64,000 bases of DNA from contig NZ_SGWX01000001.1 in NCBI RefSeq assembly GCF_004216535.1, forward strand, positions 620,001-684,000, read 5' to 3'. Made by a program: the position numbers and the translations under genes. Source of the stretch: Xylanimonas ulmi (lineage in GTDB: Bacteria > Actinomycetota > Actinomycetes > Actinomycetales > Cellulomonadaceae). Below, piece by piece: positions 25,104 to 33,784 of this stretch. The notes beneath the pieces are model-generated. The model made no database searches. It was not told the DNA's origin and saw only the letters and a list, made by a program, of their open reading frames with translations. Each line of letters starts with the position of its first letter. Within the stretch, counting starts at the first letter, position 1.

Positions 25104-27038
25104 GTGGCGGGGCTGATCAAGCGCGAGGACGTGGAGGCGGTCCGCGAACGCGCCCGGATCGAGGAGATCGTCTCGGCGCACGTCACGCTCAAGCCCGCGG
25201 GCGTCGGCTCGCTCAAGGGCTTGTGCCCCTTCCACGACGAGCGCTCGCCGTCGTTCCATGTGCGGCCCGGCGTCGGGCGCTACCACTGCTTCGGGTGCGG
25301 CGAGTCGGGGGACGTCATCGCGTTCGTGCAGAAGATCGACGGCATGAGCTTCACCGAGGCCGTCGAGCACCTCGCCGATCGCGTCGGCGTGGTGCTGCGG
25401 TACGAGGACTCGCGCGGTGGCGCGGTCGCGGCGGGGCGACGCGAGGAGCCCGGACGGCGCCAGCGCCTGGTCGAGGCCAACCGGGTCGCCGCCGAGTTCT
25501 ACGCCTCCCAGCTCTTCGGCCCCGGGGCCGCTGCGGCCCGCAAGTTCCTCGCCGAGCGCAGCTTCGACCGCGCCGACGCCGAGCGGTTCGGCCTCGGGTA
25601 CGCGCCCACCGGATGGGATGCGCTGCTGCGGCACCTTCAGGGCAAGGGCTACACGCGCGACGAGCTCGTCGCGGCCGGGCTCGTCTCCCAGGGGCAGCGC
25701 GGGATCTACGACCGGTTCCGCGGCCGGCTCGTGTGGCCGATCCGCGACACCACGGGCGCCGTCGTCGGCTTCGGCGCGCGGCGGCTGTACGACGAGGACC
25801 AGGGCCCCAAGTACCTCAACACCCCCGAGACCGTCCTGTACAAGAAGTCGCAGGTGCTCTACGGCATCGACCTGGCCAAGAAGGCGATCGCACAGTCCAA
25901 GCGCGTCGTGGTCGTCGAGGGGTACACCGACGTCATGGCGGCGCACCTGAGCGGCGTCGAGGTCGCCGTGGCGACGTGCGGCACCGCGTTCGGGCCTGAC
26001 CACGCCAAGATCGTGCGGCGCCTGCTGGGCGACTTCGCGGCCGGGGGAGGGCTGCAGCTCGCGTCCGGGCAGTCGCTGGGCGGTGAGGTCATCTTCACGT
26101 TCGACGGCGACGCCGCGGGGCAGAAGGCGGCCGTGCGGGCGTTCGGCGAGGACCAGCGGTTCCACGCGCAGACCTTTGTGGCCGTCGCCGCTGGGGGCAT
26201 GGACCCGTGCGAGCTGCGGCTCGCCCAGGGGCCCCAGGCGGTGCGCGCGCTGGTCGACTCGCGCATGCCGCTGTTCGAGTTCGTGATCCGCAAGGGCGTC
26301 GAGGGGCACGACCTGGACACCGTCGAGGGGCGCGTCGGCGCGCTGCGCGAGGCCGCGCCGCTCGTGGCGGGCATCCGCGACCGGGCGATGCAGCTCGGAT
26401 ACTCGCGCTCGCTCGCGCGCTGGATCGGCATCGACCCCGAGGATGTGCGGCGCGAGGTCGCGCGCGCCGCCGAGCGGCCCAGCCCGGCGCAGCGCCCAGC
26501 CCAGCGTCCCGTGGCGGGGCTCGACTCGGCTGAGAACGCCGGGCCCCCGGCCATGCCGATGCCCGACCCGCGCGACCCGGTCGCGCGCACCGAGCGCATG
26601 GCGCTGGTCGCCGCGCTCCAGTACCCCCAGCACGTCCCGCCCGCGTTCGACGCCCTGGGTGAGGACGCGTTCGGCGTGCCCGCGTGGCGGGCCGTGCACG
26701 CGGCGATCCGGGCGGCGGGGGGAGTCAGCGCGGGGCGGGGCCTGTCGGGCGCCGCGTGGGTGGGCGCCGTCGCGCAGCAGGCGGGCCAGACCGTCGCGCG
26801 GCTGGTCGACGAGCTCGCCGTGGCGCCGCTGCCCGAGGACCGCGAGGACGCCATCGGACGGTTCGTCGCCGACGTCGTGCGGGCGCTGGTGGACCTGGGC
26901 CTGACGCGGCGCATCGCCGACGCCAAGAGCCGACTGCTGCGCCTCGACCCCGACGGCGACGCCGCGGGGCACCGGCAGGCCCTTCACGCGGTGCTCGCGA
27001 TGGAGCAGGAGCGCCGGGCGCTGCGCGAGAACGCGTAG
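25104..27038 (+). CDS. dnaG: DNA primase
   Basis: A 644-residue replicative primase making RNA primers at the fork. The N-terminal zinc-binding domain has CPFHDERSPSF and YHCFGCGESGD. The RNA-polymerase core contains DRFRGRLVWPIRD, and the Toprim domain has VVVVEGYTDVMA and FTFDGDAAGQ. A Gly-rich insertion (DFAAGGGLQLASGQSLGG) separates the Toprim acidic motifs. The C-terminal helicase-binding domain covers about 480-644 after a Pro/Ala-rich linker. The length is normal for actinobacteria. The stop lies 9 nt from a convergent gene. Confidence 0.95.
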   Translation: MAGLIKREDVEAVRERARIEEIVSAHVTLKPAGVGSLKGLCPFHDERSPSFHVRPGVGRYHCFGCGESGDVIAFVQKIDGMSFTEAVEHLADRVGVVLRYEDSRGGAVAAGRREEPGRRQRLVEANRVAAEFYASQLFGPGAAAARKFLAERSFDRADAERFGLGYAPTGWDALLRHLQGKGYTRDELVAAGLVSQGQRGIYDRFRGRLVWPIRDTTGAVVGFGARRLYDEDQGPKYLNTPETVLYKKSQVLYGIDLAKKAIAQSKRVVVVEGYTDVMAAHLSGVEVAVATCGTAFGPDHAKIVRRLLGDFAAGGGLQLASGQSLGGEVIFTFDGDAAGQKAAVRAFGEDQRFHAQTFVAVAAGGMDPCELRLAQGPQAVRALVDSRMPLFEFVIRKGVEGHDLDTVEGRVGALREAAPLVAGIRDRAMQLGYSRSLARWIGIDPEDVRREVARAAERPSPAQRPAQRPVAGLDSAENAGPPAMPMPDPRDPVARTERMALVAALQYPQHVPPAFDALGEDAFGVPAWRAVHAAIRAAGGVSAGRGLSGAAWVGAVAQQAGQTVARLVDELAVAPLPEDREDAIGRFVADVVRALVDLGLTRRIADAKSRLLRLDPDGDAAGHRQALHAVLAMEQERRALRENA

Positions 27039-27047
27039 GCGCCGGGC

Positions 27048-28379
27048 TCAGGCCCGGCGACGCCCGTAGCGGTGCACCAACAGCACCGTGAGCAGGCCGG
27101 CCGCCGCGCCCAGGGCGGTGTCGAGCGCGCGGTCGCGCGCAAGGGTGGCCGGGTCGGCCGCCTGGCCCAGCGTCGTCATCAGCAGCGCCATGGGCGCGAT
27201 CGTCATCTGGGCCACGCCGTAGTTGCGGCCAACGACGACCTCCGTGGCCACCGTGAGCACGACGACGATGGCCGCCGTCGGCCAGAAGCCCGGGTGCGCC
27301 GACAACAGCGGGTACGCGAGCAGGAGAGCGCCCGCGGCGGTCCCGGCGGCGCGCTGCACCGCGCGCACGGCCGCATGTCGCGCGCTCGCGCCCTGGAGCA
27401 CGGCGGTCGAGCCCATCACGGCCCACGCGGTGTGCCCGACGCCCAGACCCGAGGCGACCGCTGACGCCGTGAGACCCCCGATCAGCACACGCGCCGCCGC
27501 GAGGCGCCACCCTGGCCGAGAGGCGCCGGAGCGGAGTTGGTCGAGCAGGGACAGTCGATCCGGGAGCGGGGCGTCGACGGACGGGCGCTCGACGCCGGCC
27601 GCCTCGTCGAGCGCGCCCTGGAGCAGGCGGACGTTCTCGGCGAGCACCAGCGCGTCGGGGCGGGCGCGGGCCCAGGTGGCGTCGTCGGCGAGCGTGCGGC
27701 GTGCGCCGTCGAGCAGGTTCGCGGCGACGGCGCGGGTGTGCGCGTCACCCGCCCGCAGCGCGACGCGCACGGCGTCGGCCGCACGGCGCACCGCGAGGCG
27801 GGCCGGAGCCGTCGGGCGCACGACGGCGCCGGCCATGCACACGACCCAGGCGAGCAGCGCGCCGCTCGCGCCCGCGAGCGTGCGCGGCAGGACATCGGAG
27901 AGGCCCGGGGCGACGGCCATGCCGCCGCCGGCGCAGAAGATGAGGATCGTCGCGCCGGGCGCGCCCATGCGCAGCACCATCACCAGGGCGGTCGCGGCCG
28001 CGGCGAGCGCGGCCATGAGCGCGAACGCGGCGGCATCCGGCACGCCGAGCGCGGTGATCAGGCTGAACACTGCGATCGACCCGACGAGGACACCCGCGAC
28101 CGCGGTCAGCAGCGTCGCGCGGCGGCGGTACGGGTCGTCGCGGCAATAGAGCGAGGTCAGCGCCCCGAGCGCGGCGAACGCCGAGGCCTCGCGATGGCCG
28201 ACGAGCGCCGGGAGCGCGATCGCCAGGCCCGAGGCGAGTCCGACGCGCAGGGCCGGAGCGACCGTGCCGCGCAGACGTGCGAAGCGCACCGAGTCGCGCA
28301 CGACGTCATGGTGGAGCACCTCACGCGCGGCGGCGCGGACGGGTGCGGGGGTGAACGAGCGGGGGAGGGAGAGCGACAT
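27048..28379 (-). CDS. FUSC-family membrane protein
   Basis: A 443-residue membrane protein of the FUSC (fusaric acid resistance/aromatic exporter) type. Two blocks of about five or six transmembrane helices (roughly 45-180 and 315-440) flank a soluble central helical domain (~190-305). The second block has the repeated-half feature AWAVMGSTAVLQ. It ends HRYGRRRA. A -10-like TAGACT lies 9 nt before the ATG at 28379, with GAGG possibly serving as a weak ribosome binding site. It is downstream of an MFS exporter with a 42-nt gap, so both could be co-expressed. Substrate unknown. Confidence 0.82.
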   Translation of the reverse strand: MSLSLPRSFTPAPVRAAAREVLHHDVVRDSVRFARLRGTVAPALRVGLASGLAIALPALVGHREASAFAALGALTSLYCRDDPYRRRATLLTAVAGVLVGSIAVFSLITALGVPDAAAFALMAALAAAATALVMVLRMGAPGATILIFCAGGGMAVAPGLSDVLPRTLAGASGALLAWVVCMAGAVVRPTAPARLAVRRAADAVRVALRAGDAHTRAVAANLLDGARRTLADDATWARARPDALVLAENVRLLQGALDEAAGVERPSVDAPLPDRLSLLDQLRSGASRPGWRLAAARVLIGGLTASAVASGLGVGHTAWAVMGSTAVLQGASARHAAVRAVQRAAGTAAGALLLAYPLLSAHPGFWPTAAIVVVLTVATEVVVGRNYGVAQMTIAPMALLMTTLGQAADPATLARDRALDTALGAAAGLLTVLLVHRYGRRRA

Positions 28380-28421
28380 GCTTGCCTCAGTCTACCGGCC
28401 GCTCGGGCGGCGGCCCCGTGC

Positions 28422-29894
28422 TCAGACGGTGACCTCGCTCGGCTCGGCCTCCTGCTCCGCGAGGCGCGCCCTGCGCGCCACGGCGGCTTGGCGATCGTGC
28501 GGCATGAGCGCGCTCGAGGCGAGCAACAGCGCGGCCGCGACGGCGATCGCGCCGAACACCAGGCGCATGGCGTTCATGATGCCCGGGCCGTGCGGCGCGC
28601 CGTCGGGGCCCAGTGTCGTGTGGGCGTTGACCACCGCGCCGAGCACCGCCACGCCCAGGGCCGAGCCGATCGAGCGGGCGAACATGTTGGTCCCCGTCAC
28701 TGCGCCGCGCTCGGTGACCCCGGCTGAGGCCTGCGCCGCGATGAGCGTCGGCACCGCCGTCAGGCCCATGCCGGCGCCGATCACGAAGCAGAACACCCCG
28801 ACCAGGACGAGCGGTGTGCTCCCGTTGAGGGCGAGCAGGAGCAGCCCGCCGACCAGCACGAGCGATGAGCCGATGACGGCGGTGAGGCGGAACCCGATGC
28901 GCAGGTAGAGGCGGCCCGCTTGGGCGGCCGACAGCGGCCAACCGAGCGTGAGCGCTGCGAGCGCGAATCCCGCCAGGAGCGCGCCGAAGCCCAGCACCTC
29001 CTGGGCGTAGATGGGCACGTAGGTCGACAGCCCCACGACCACGACTCCGACCAGCAGCGACACCGTGGTCGAGGCGCCCACCACGCGGCGGCGCAGGATC
29101 GACAGGTCGACGATGGGGTAGCGGACGCGGCGCGTGTGGCCGACGAACGCCGCCAACAGCACGACCGCCGAGGCCAGGACGCCGACCGTGGCGGGGGAGT
29201 CCCACGCCCACCGCGTGCCGCCCTGCAACAACCCGAGCAGCAGCAGCGTGCTGCCCGCCGTCAGGAGCGCCGCGCCGAGGTAGTCGATCGGCTCGCGCCG
29301 CGTGACCTGGCGCGACTCGCGGTAGCGCAGCGCGAGCATGATCGCGGCGACGACGGCGAGCGGCAGGTTGACCCAGAAGATCCAGCGCCAGGAGACGAAC
29401 TGGCTGAACACGCCACCGAGCGTCGGCCCAACGACCGAGGAGATGCCCCACACCGAGGCGAGGTAACCCTGAACCTTGGCGCGCTCCTCCAGCGTGTACA
29501 GGTCGCTCGTGATGGTCATGGACACCGGCATGACCGCGCCGGCGCCCAGGCCCTGCACGGCGCGACCGACGATCAACACCGCCATCGACGGCGCGGCGCC
29601 GGCGAGGGCCGAGCCCACGAAGAACAGCCCGATGCCCACCAGCATGAGCCGCTTGCGGCCCACGATGTCCGCGAGGCGCCCGTACACGGGTGTGCTTACC
29701 GCCTGCGCGAGCAGGTAGGCGGAGAACAGCCAGGGAAGTTGGTCGAACCTGCCGAGCTCGCGCGCGATGGTCGACGACGCGGTGGCGATGATCGTCGCGT
29801 CAAGCGCGACCAGCGCCGTGGAGAGCATCAGGGACAGCAGGATCGGTCCGCGGTCGGACCGCAGTCCGACGGCGTGGGGGCGACGGGAGGGCAC
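28422..29894 (-). CDS. MFS drug exporter, DHA2 (14-TM) family
   Basis: A 490-residue exporter. It begins with STALVALDATIIATA (DHA2 helix 1), then YGRLADIVGRKR (motif A) and VVGPTLGGVFSQ (motif C), and the helix pattern fits 14 segments. The C-terminal cytoplasmic tail is acidic (EQEAEPSEVTV). The GTG at 29894 gives a full N-terminal domain, but I see no strong ribosome binding site, so the start is provisional. No dedicated regulator adjoins it, unlike the exporter at 417-1874. Substrate unknown. Confidence 0.88.
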   Translation of the reverse strand: MPSRRPHAVGLRSDRGPILLSLMLSTALVALDATIIATASSTIARELGRFDQLPWLFSAYLLAQAVSTPVYGRLADIVGRKRLMLVGIGLFFVGSALAGAAPSMAVLIVGRAVQGLGAGAVMPVSMTITSDLYTLEERAKVQGYLASVWGISSVVGPTLGGVFSQFVSWRWIFWVNLPLAVVAAIMLALRYRESRQVTRREPIDYLGAALLTAGSTLLLLGLLQGGTRWAWDSPATVGVLASAVVLLAAFVGHTRRVRYPIVDLSILRRRVVGASTTVSLLVGVVVVGLSTYVPIYAQEVLGFGALLAGFALAALTLGWPLSAAQAGRLYLRIGFRLTAVIGSSLVLVGGLLLLALNGSTPLVLVGVFCFVIGAGMGLTAVPTLIAAQASAGVTERGAVTGTNMFARSIGSALGVAVLGAVVNAHTTLGPDGAPHGPGIMNAMRLVFGAIAVAAALLLASSALMPHDRQAAVARRARLAEQEAEPSEVTV

Positions 29895-30137
29895 GAGTGG
29901 TGCAAGCGTCGCACGCCTCGCAAGATTCCCGGTGGAGTCCGGCCGGGTGTGACAGAGGGCGACGCGATGACGGGCGACGGCGGTGTCGTGGCCGAGAGGC
30001 GCGCGATTGTCTGCGCATTGTTTGATCGGACGAGAGCTCGCGAAGCGTGAGCCGCTCGAAAAAGGGTCTCCTATGTTGCGGCGGATCGACTCCCACTCGT
30101 GTCTCGAAGACTCCGCCGGCGGACTCGTTCGGTGACC
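29895..30137. other. intergenic region, no supportable gene
   Basis: About 240 bp between the MFS start and the 30-residue ORF. It must contain the MFS promoter on the minus strand. A 34-codon plus-strand frame from the GTG at 29948 has no ribosome binding site and no recognisable similarity, and is not annotated. Confidence 0.5.
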
Positions 30138-30230
30138 CTACTTCGGCTTGCGGGCTGCCCGCCACATCAGGGCTGCGACGGCAATGAAGCCGACGATGAT
30201 CAGGGCGACGGTGAAGTGCCAGGGTTGCAC
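30138..30230 (-). CDS. 30-residue single-helix membrane peptide
   Basis: A tiny ORF (30 codons plus TAG) starts at GTG 30230 and is preceded by GGAGG with 5-nt spacing. The product begins MQPWHFTVALIIV, continues as one hydrophobic helix (about residues 6-22), and ends in a basic tail WRAARKPK: a textbook short membrane peptide with a cytosolic positive end. The N-terminal PWH followed by a hydrophobic helix is faintly TatA-like, but there is no amphipathic helix. It is below the usual gene-calling length. Function unknown; real by ribosome binding site and helix logic only. Confidence 0.5.
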   Translation of the reverse strand: MQPWHFTVALIIVGFIAVAALMWRAARKPK

Positions 30231-30623
30231 ATCTTCCTCCAGGCGCGGGCAGGGTAATCGCTGTCCCACAACAGACGGGACCCTTGAGGTCGAAGCCGAG
30301 GTTACACGTCATGACACGTCACGCCGAGGCCTGCGATCGCTATTGACGGCTTCATGGTCATCGGCGCGCAGGTTGGCGTGTTGTCGATCCCGGGCTTGTC
30401 GGCGCGCACATTCTTGCCCGAAACGCTGGCGCCGCATTGGACGGGACTCGTGCGGACCCTTCGACGTCGGGTCGGGTCGGCGCCGCCGACGATGCTGTCG
30501 GCGGTGGGCCGAGCACCCACGCGGCCCGGGCGACGCAGGTCGATGGAGCAGCGCCGCTGTCGCGGTGGGGTGCGAGCGGCGCGGCCCCCAGCGACCCGAA
30601 GGCCCATAGCGGCCGAGAACGAG
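30231..30623. other. gene-poor region with a possible C-terminal protein remnant
   Basis: About 390 bp without a convincing gene. On the minus strand a frame ending near 30302 reads like the tail of a protein (SGKNVRADKPGIDNTPTC, then PSIAIAGLGV), but it has no start signal and an implausible Arg/Pro-rich upstream part. It may be a decayed gene. A tandem near-repeat (ACACGTCAT/GACACGTCAC) lies at 30303-30322. Confidence 0.4.
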
Positions 30624-30665
30624 ACAGCCCCTCGCCCGCATTGGTGCAGGTGAGGGGCTGTTTTT
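30624..30665. terminator. hairpin terminator beside tRNA-Asn
   Basis: A 10-bp stem (30624-30633 with 30652-30661), a long 18-nt loop, and a TTTTT run at 30661-30665 on the plus strand. It lies directly 3' of tRNA-Asn (minus strand), whose transcript would also form the hairpin, so it may act in both directions. Confidence 0.6.
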
Positions 30666-30666
30666 G

Positions 30667-30739
<73 letters not shown>

Positions 30740-30882
30740 TCGCTGACCCGTTTTGGGCCGGGCAGAAGACTACCAGGTGCCGAGGGGTGGTCGTGACACC
30801 CGGGTTGCGGTCCGCGCACGGTCGCGGCGCTCGCCGTCGTCGCGGCGCGACGCGTCCGACGGGCGGCGCCGTTCCCAGTCGC

Positions 30883-30888
30883 TACGGT
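30883..30888 (+). promoter_or_regulatory. -10 element, leaderless start of the gene at 30896
   Basis: TACGGT ends 7 nt before the ATG at 30896. Confidence 0.55.
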
Positions 30889-30895
30889 GGCTCTC

Positions 30896-31408
30896 ATGTG
30901 GTTGCGACGTCCTTCGCTGCCCGACGACGTGCGCGTGTCACTCGGGCTCACGCGCGCCGATCGGGTGCTGAGCGCCGCGGCGCTCGACGACGGCAGGTGG
31001 GCGGTTGCGACGAACGCCGGGCTGCTGGTGTCCGCGCCCGCAGCGGGCGGTGACGGTGTGGTCCGCCGTCAGTGGTCCGACGTCGACCGCGCCGCCTACG
31101 ACCCCGCCCACGGCGCGGTGACCGTCCGGTGGGTTGACGCCGCGCCTGCGTTGCGGATGCGTCTCGCCGACCCTCGGCGCACGCGGCTGGCGCGAGTGAT
31201 CCGCGAGCGCGTGGAGTGGTCCGTCGTGCTCAGCGAGCAGGTGCCGTTGCCCGATGGTCGCGCGGCGTCGGTGGCGGTGAGGCGAACAGTCGACGGGGAC
31301 TTGTTCTCCCAGGTGATCGCCGAACCCGGGGCGGACCTCCGCGATCCGCAGATCGCTCGCGTCCTCGGCGACGCGGAGCGGAGGGTGCGTTCCGCGGCGG
31401 GCCTGTGA
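30896..31408 (+). CDS. conserved actinobacterial hypothetical protein
   Basis: A 170-residue soluble protein of unknown function. It begins MWLRRPSLPDDVRVSLGL, continues as alternating short strands (DGRWAVATNAGLLVSAP, WSDVDRAAYDPAHGAVTVRWVD), and ends with a helical region rich in Arg (RVIRERVEWSVVLSEQV; DPQIARVLGDAERRVR). I recognise the type as a common actinobacterial housekeeping-neighbour protein but cannot name a family. The ATG at 30896 is set by the -10 hexamer 7 nt upstream; the in-frame start 9 nt earlier would overlap the promoter. Confidence 0.75.
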   Translation: MWLRRPSLPDDVRVSLGLTRADRVLSAAALDDGRWAVATNAGLLVSAPAAGGDGVVRRQWSDVDRAAYDPAHGAVTVRWVDAAPALRMRLADPRRTRLARVIRERVEWSVVLSEQVPLPDGRAASVAVRRTVDGDLFSQVIAEPGADLRDPQIARVLGDAERRVRSAAGL

Positions 31409-31429
31409 CGACGCGCGCCGACGCTTGAG

Positions 31430-31506
31430 TGGTGCCCCGTGCAGGACTTGAACCCGCGACCGAGAGATTATGAGTCTCCTGCTCTGACCAGCTGAGCTAA
31501 CGGGGC
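31430..31506 (-). tRNA. tRNA-Met (CAT), elongator type or Ile2
   Basis: A 77-nt cloverleaf on the minus strand including an encoded CCA end (31430-31432). The acceptor GCCCCGT pairs with ACGGGGC, the D-arm is GCTCAGCTGGTCAGAGC, the anticodon loop is CTCATAA, and the T-arm has GGGTTCAAGTCC. A CAT anticodon can be methionine elongator, or isoleucine after lysidine modification; sequence alone does not decide. The fully paired acceptor start argues against an initiator. Confidence 0.9.
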
Positions 31507-31634
31507 GCGGCGCGCAGTCTACCGGAGCGCCCCCGCGTCGCTGGGATGATCAGGCCTGGGCCCCGGCGTCGGACTTCGCCCATGGAGCGCGTGGCCCGCG
31601 GACGATTCGTCGCGCATGTGGCACGTTTGACCCC

Positions 31635-31820
31635 GTGTGGTGGCTGATCGTCGGGGGGACGTTGTTCGTTGTGGGGCTTGCGGTCGCCGTGCGTGTCGCT
31701 GTGAACGCCGTTGGCGAGCGGTCGGGCGCCGCAGGCGGACTCGCGCTCGCGATCGGCGCGAGCCTGGCGTTTTGGGGCCTGGCCGCGGTCGTCGTCGGGC
31801 TGGTGGTCACCCACCGCTGA
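31635..31820 (+). CDS. 61-residue two-helix membrane protein
   Basis: A small hydrophobic protein with two predicted transmembrane helices ([18 protein letters not shown] and [20 protein letters not shown]), joined by a polar loop [11 protein letters not shown], and ending VTHR. GTG at 31635 is the only start that includes the first helix. There is no ribosome binding site; CACGTT ends 7 nt upstream, as in the leaderless genes nearby. It lies 29 nt before def. Function unknown. Confidence 0.55.
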   Translation: MWWLIVGGTLFVVGLAVAVRVAVNAVGERSGAAGGLALAIGASLAFWGLAAVVVGLVVTHR

Positions 31821-31836
31821 GGCGCGGCGGGCATGG

Positions 31837-31842
31837 AAGAAT
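31837..31842 (+). promoter_or_regulatory. -10 element, leaderless start of def
   Basis: AAGAAT ends 7 nt before the def ATG at 31850. Confidence 0.5.
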
Positions 31843-31849
31843 GCCGGTC

Positions 31850-32335
31850 ATGGCGATGCGAGAGATCCGGGTGATCCCCGACCCCGTGCTGCGGACCGTG
31901 TGCGACGAGATCACCACGATCGACGACGGCGTGCGTGGCCTGGTCGCGGATCTGCTCGAGACCGTCGACGCCGAGGGCCGCGCCGGCCTTGCCGCGAACC
32001 AGATCGGCGTCAACCTGCGCGCGTTCTCCTGGAACATCGACGACGAGGTCGGCTACGTCCTGAACCCACGCATCGTCGAGCTCTCCGACGAGCTGCAAGA
32101 CGGTGACGAGGGCTGCCTGTCGGTTCCCGGGCTCTGGTTCCCGACGGCGCGGGCCTGGTATGCGCGTGTCGAGGGCATCGATCTGGACGGCGAGTCGGTG
32201 GTGGTCGAGGGCACGGGGCTCATGGCCCGCTGCCTGCAGCACGAGTGCGACCACCTCGACGGCAAGCTGTACCTGGACCGGCTTGAGCGCAGTGTCCGTT
32301 CGAAGGCGATGCGGGAGCTGCGCGCGCGTCTGTAG
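31850..32335 (+). CDS. def: peptide deformylase
   Basis: A 161-residue metalloenzyme removing the N-formyl group from new proteins. All three motifs are present: GLAANQIGV (46-54), EGCLSVPG with metal ligand Cys89, and QHECDHLDG with His131, Glu132 and His135. The length is short-normal. The ATG at 31850 is chosen from the -10 hexamer 7 nt upstream; a second ATG follows two codons later. The open frame running further upstream overlaps the small membrane protein in another frame and is not coding. Confidence 0.94.
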   Translation: MAMREIRVIPDPVLRTVCDEITTIDDGVRGLVADLLETVDAEGRAGLAANQIGVNLRAFSWNIDDEVGYVLNPRIVELSDELQDGDEGCLSVPGLWFPTARAWYARVEGIDLDGESVVVEGTGLMARCLQHECDHLDGKLYLDRLERSVRSKAMRELRARL

Positions 32336-32469
32336 CGACGTGCCCTCGCGCTGGCACGCGCGATCGGGCATCATGGCGCAAGACAAAGCCACGCCGCAGG
32401 TGACACACCGCACATGCTGACCTGATCCGAGGACGTAGGGGAAGACGGACCTCGACTCAGGGAGGAACA

Positions 32470-32970
32470 ATGTCCGGCGCCATCACACGCGGTGTCCTTT
32501 TCGTGCATTCGGCGCCCCGCGCGCTGTGCCCCCACGTCGAGTGGGCGGCCGGCAACGTGCTGGGCTCGCGCGTCTCGCTCGAGTGGACGGCGCAGCCTGC
32601 CGCGCGCGGGCTGCATCGTGCGGAGTACTCGTGGCAGGGCCTGCAGGGCACGGGCGCGCGCCTGGCGTCCGCCCTGCGCGGGTGGGACCACCTGCGCTAT
32701 GAGGTCACGGAGGAGGCCAGCCACGGGGCCGACGGCGCCCGCTGGTCACACACGCCCGACCTCGGGATCTTCCACGCCATGACCGACGTGCACGGCAACG
32801 TCGTCATCCCGGAGGATCGGGTGCGCGCTGCGCTCGACCTCGCGCACGACCCGCGTGCGATGCAGGACGCGCTCGACCTCGCCCTCGGCACGGCCTGGGA
32901 CGACGAGTTGGAGGCCTTCCGGTACGCGGGCGCGGGCGCGCCGGTTCGCTGGCTGCACCGCGTGGGGTGA
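32470..32970 (+). CDS. DUF3145 family protein
   Basis: A 166-residue protein of the actinobacteria-specific DUF3145 family. It is recognisable from GVLFVHSAPRALCPHVEWA near the N-terminus, LEWTAQPAARGLHRAEYSW, and WDHLRYEVTEEAS. GGGAGG lies 6 nt before the ATG. It is a soluble, probably cytosolic protein of unknown role. A 13-bp hairpin follows its stop. Confidence 0.88.
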   Translation: MSGAITRGVLFVHSAPRALCPHVEWAAGNVLGSRVSLEWTAQPAARGLHRAEYSWQGLQGTGARLASALRGWDHLRYEVTEEASHGADGARWSHTPDLGIFHAMTDVHGNVVIPEDRVRAALDLAHDPRAMQDALDLALGTAWDDELEAFRYAGAGAPVRWLHRVG

Positions 32971-32976
32971 GCGACC

Positions 32977-33007
32977 AGTCCCCATCTCAGATTGTGAGAT
33001 GGGGACT
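32977..33007 (+). terminator. terminator after the DUF3145 gene
   Basis: A perfect 13-bp stem (32977-32989 with 32995-33007) and 5-nt loop start 7 nt after the DUF3145 stop. Confidence 0.75.
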
Positions 33008-33072
33008 GCCGGAGACCGCTCTCGTTCATCAGGATGAGCCCAACCGATGGCCAGCGAGACGCGGAGGCGACG

Positions 33073-33654
33073 ATGCCCAAAGTCCTGATCGTGACCGGCG
33101 ACTTCGGAGAGACCCTCGAGGTGCTCTACCCGTATGAGCGGCTGCGGGAGGAGGGATACGAGCCGGTCATCGCGGCGCCGACCAAGAAGCGACTCCAGTT
33201 CGTCGTCCACGACTTCGAGGGATACGACACGTTCACCGAGAAGTTGGGGCACGGGTGGCCGGCCGACATCGCGCTGGCCGACGTCGACCCCGCCGACTAC
33301 GTCGCCCTCATCATCCCCGGCGGCCGAGCCCCCGAGTACCTGCGCAACAACGAGGACGTCAAGCGCATCGTCCGGCACTTCTTCGGCGCGTCAGCGCCGG
33401 TCGCCTCGCTGTGCCACGGCCCGATCGTCCTGGCCAGCGCGGGCGTGCTGGCCGGCAGGACCAGCTCCGGGTTCCCGGACATCGCGCCCGACGTCGCGGC
33501 CGGCGGCGGGACCTACCAGGAGTCTCAGGCCCTCGTCGACGGCAACCTGGTGACCGCGCGGGCGTGGAATGACAACGGCCCGTGGTTCGGAGCCTTCATG
33601 GCCCTCCTGAGGCAGGCCGCCCCGCTCGACGCACAAGCGGACGCGCACGCGTGA
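33073..33654 (+). CDS. DJ-1/PfpI family protein
   Basis: A 193-residue class I glutamine-amidotransferase-like protein. It has [16 protein letters not shown] with the conserved Glu, [12 protein letters not shown], and the nucleophile elbow ASLCHGP with Cys114-His115. Members include proteases, glyoxalases and stress chaperones; which activity applies here is not determinable. Start at ATG 33073, with GGAGG 6 nt upstream. Confidence 0.87.
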   Translation: MPKVLIVTGDFGETLEVLYPYERLREEGYEPVIAAPTKKRLQFVVHDFEGYDTFTEKLGHGWPADIALADVDPADYVALIIPGGRAPEYLRNNEDVKRIVRHFFGASAPVASLCHGPIVLASAGVLAGRTSSGFPDIAPDVAAGGGTYQESQALVDGNLVTARAWNDNGPWFGAFMALLRQAAPLDAQADAHA

Positions 33655-33784
33655 GCGGCGCCGGCCCCGCAGATCGTGTGGCCACCCGCCGATCGTGAGG
33701 TGTGCCAGTGTCGGTCCTGGGGCGCGCCATCTCGGCACGCCCCGGGAGCGAGGCCCACTGTTACGGCAACGGAAGCGAGCACCT

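Noticed and set aside
29800-30312. A 170-codon minus-strand frame overlapping the MFS start
   Set aside because: Arg/Ser/Pro-rich composition, no ribosome binding site, overlaps the exporter N-terminus; the small membrane ORF in another frame is better supported.
30661-30665. The T-run as evidence for a plus-strand gene ending near 30620
   Set aside because: No plus-strand gene with a start signal precedes it; it is more simply part of the tRNA-Asn flank hairpin.
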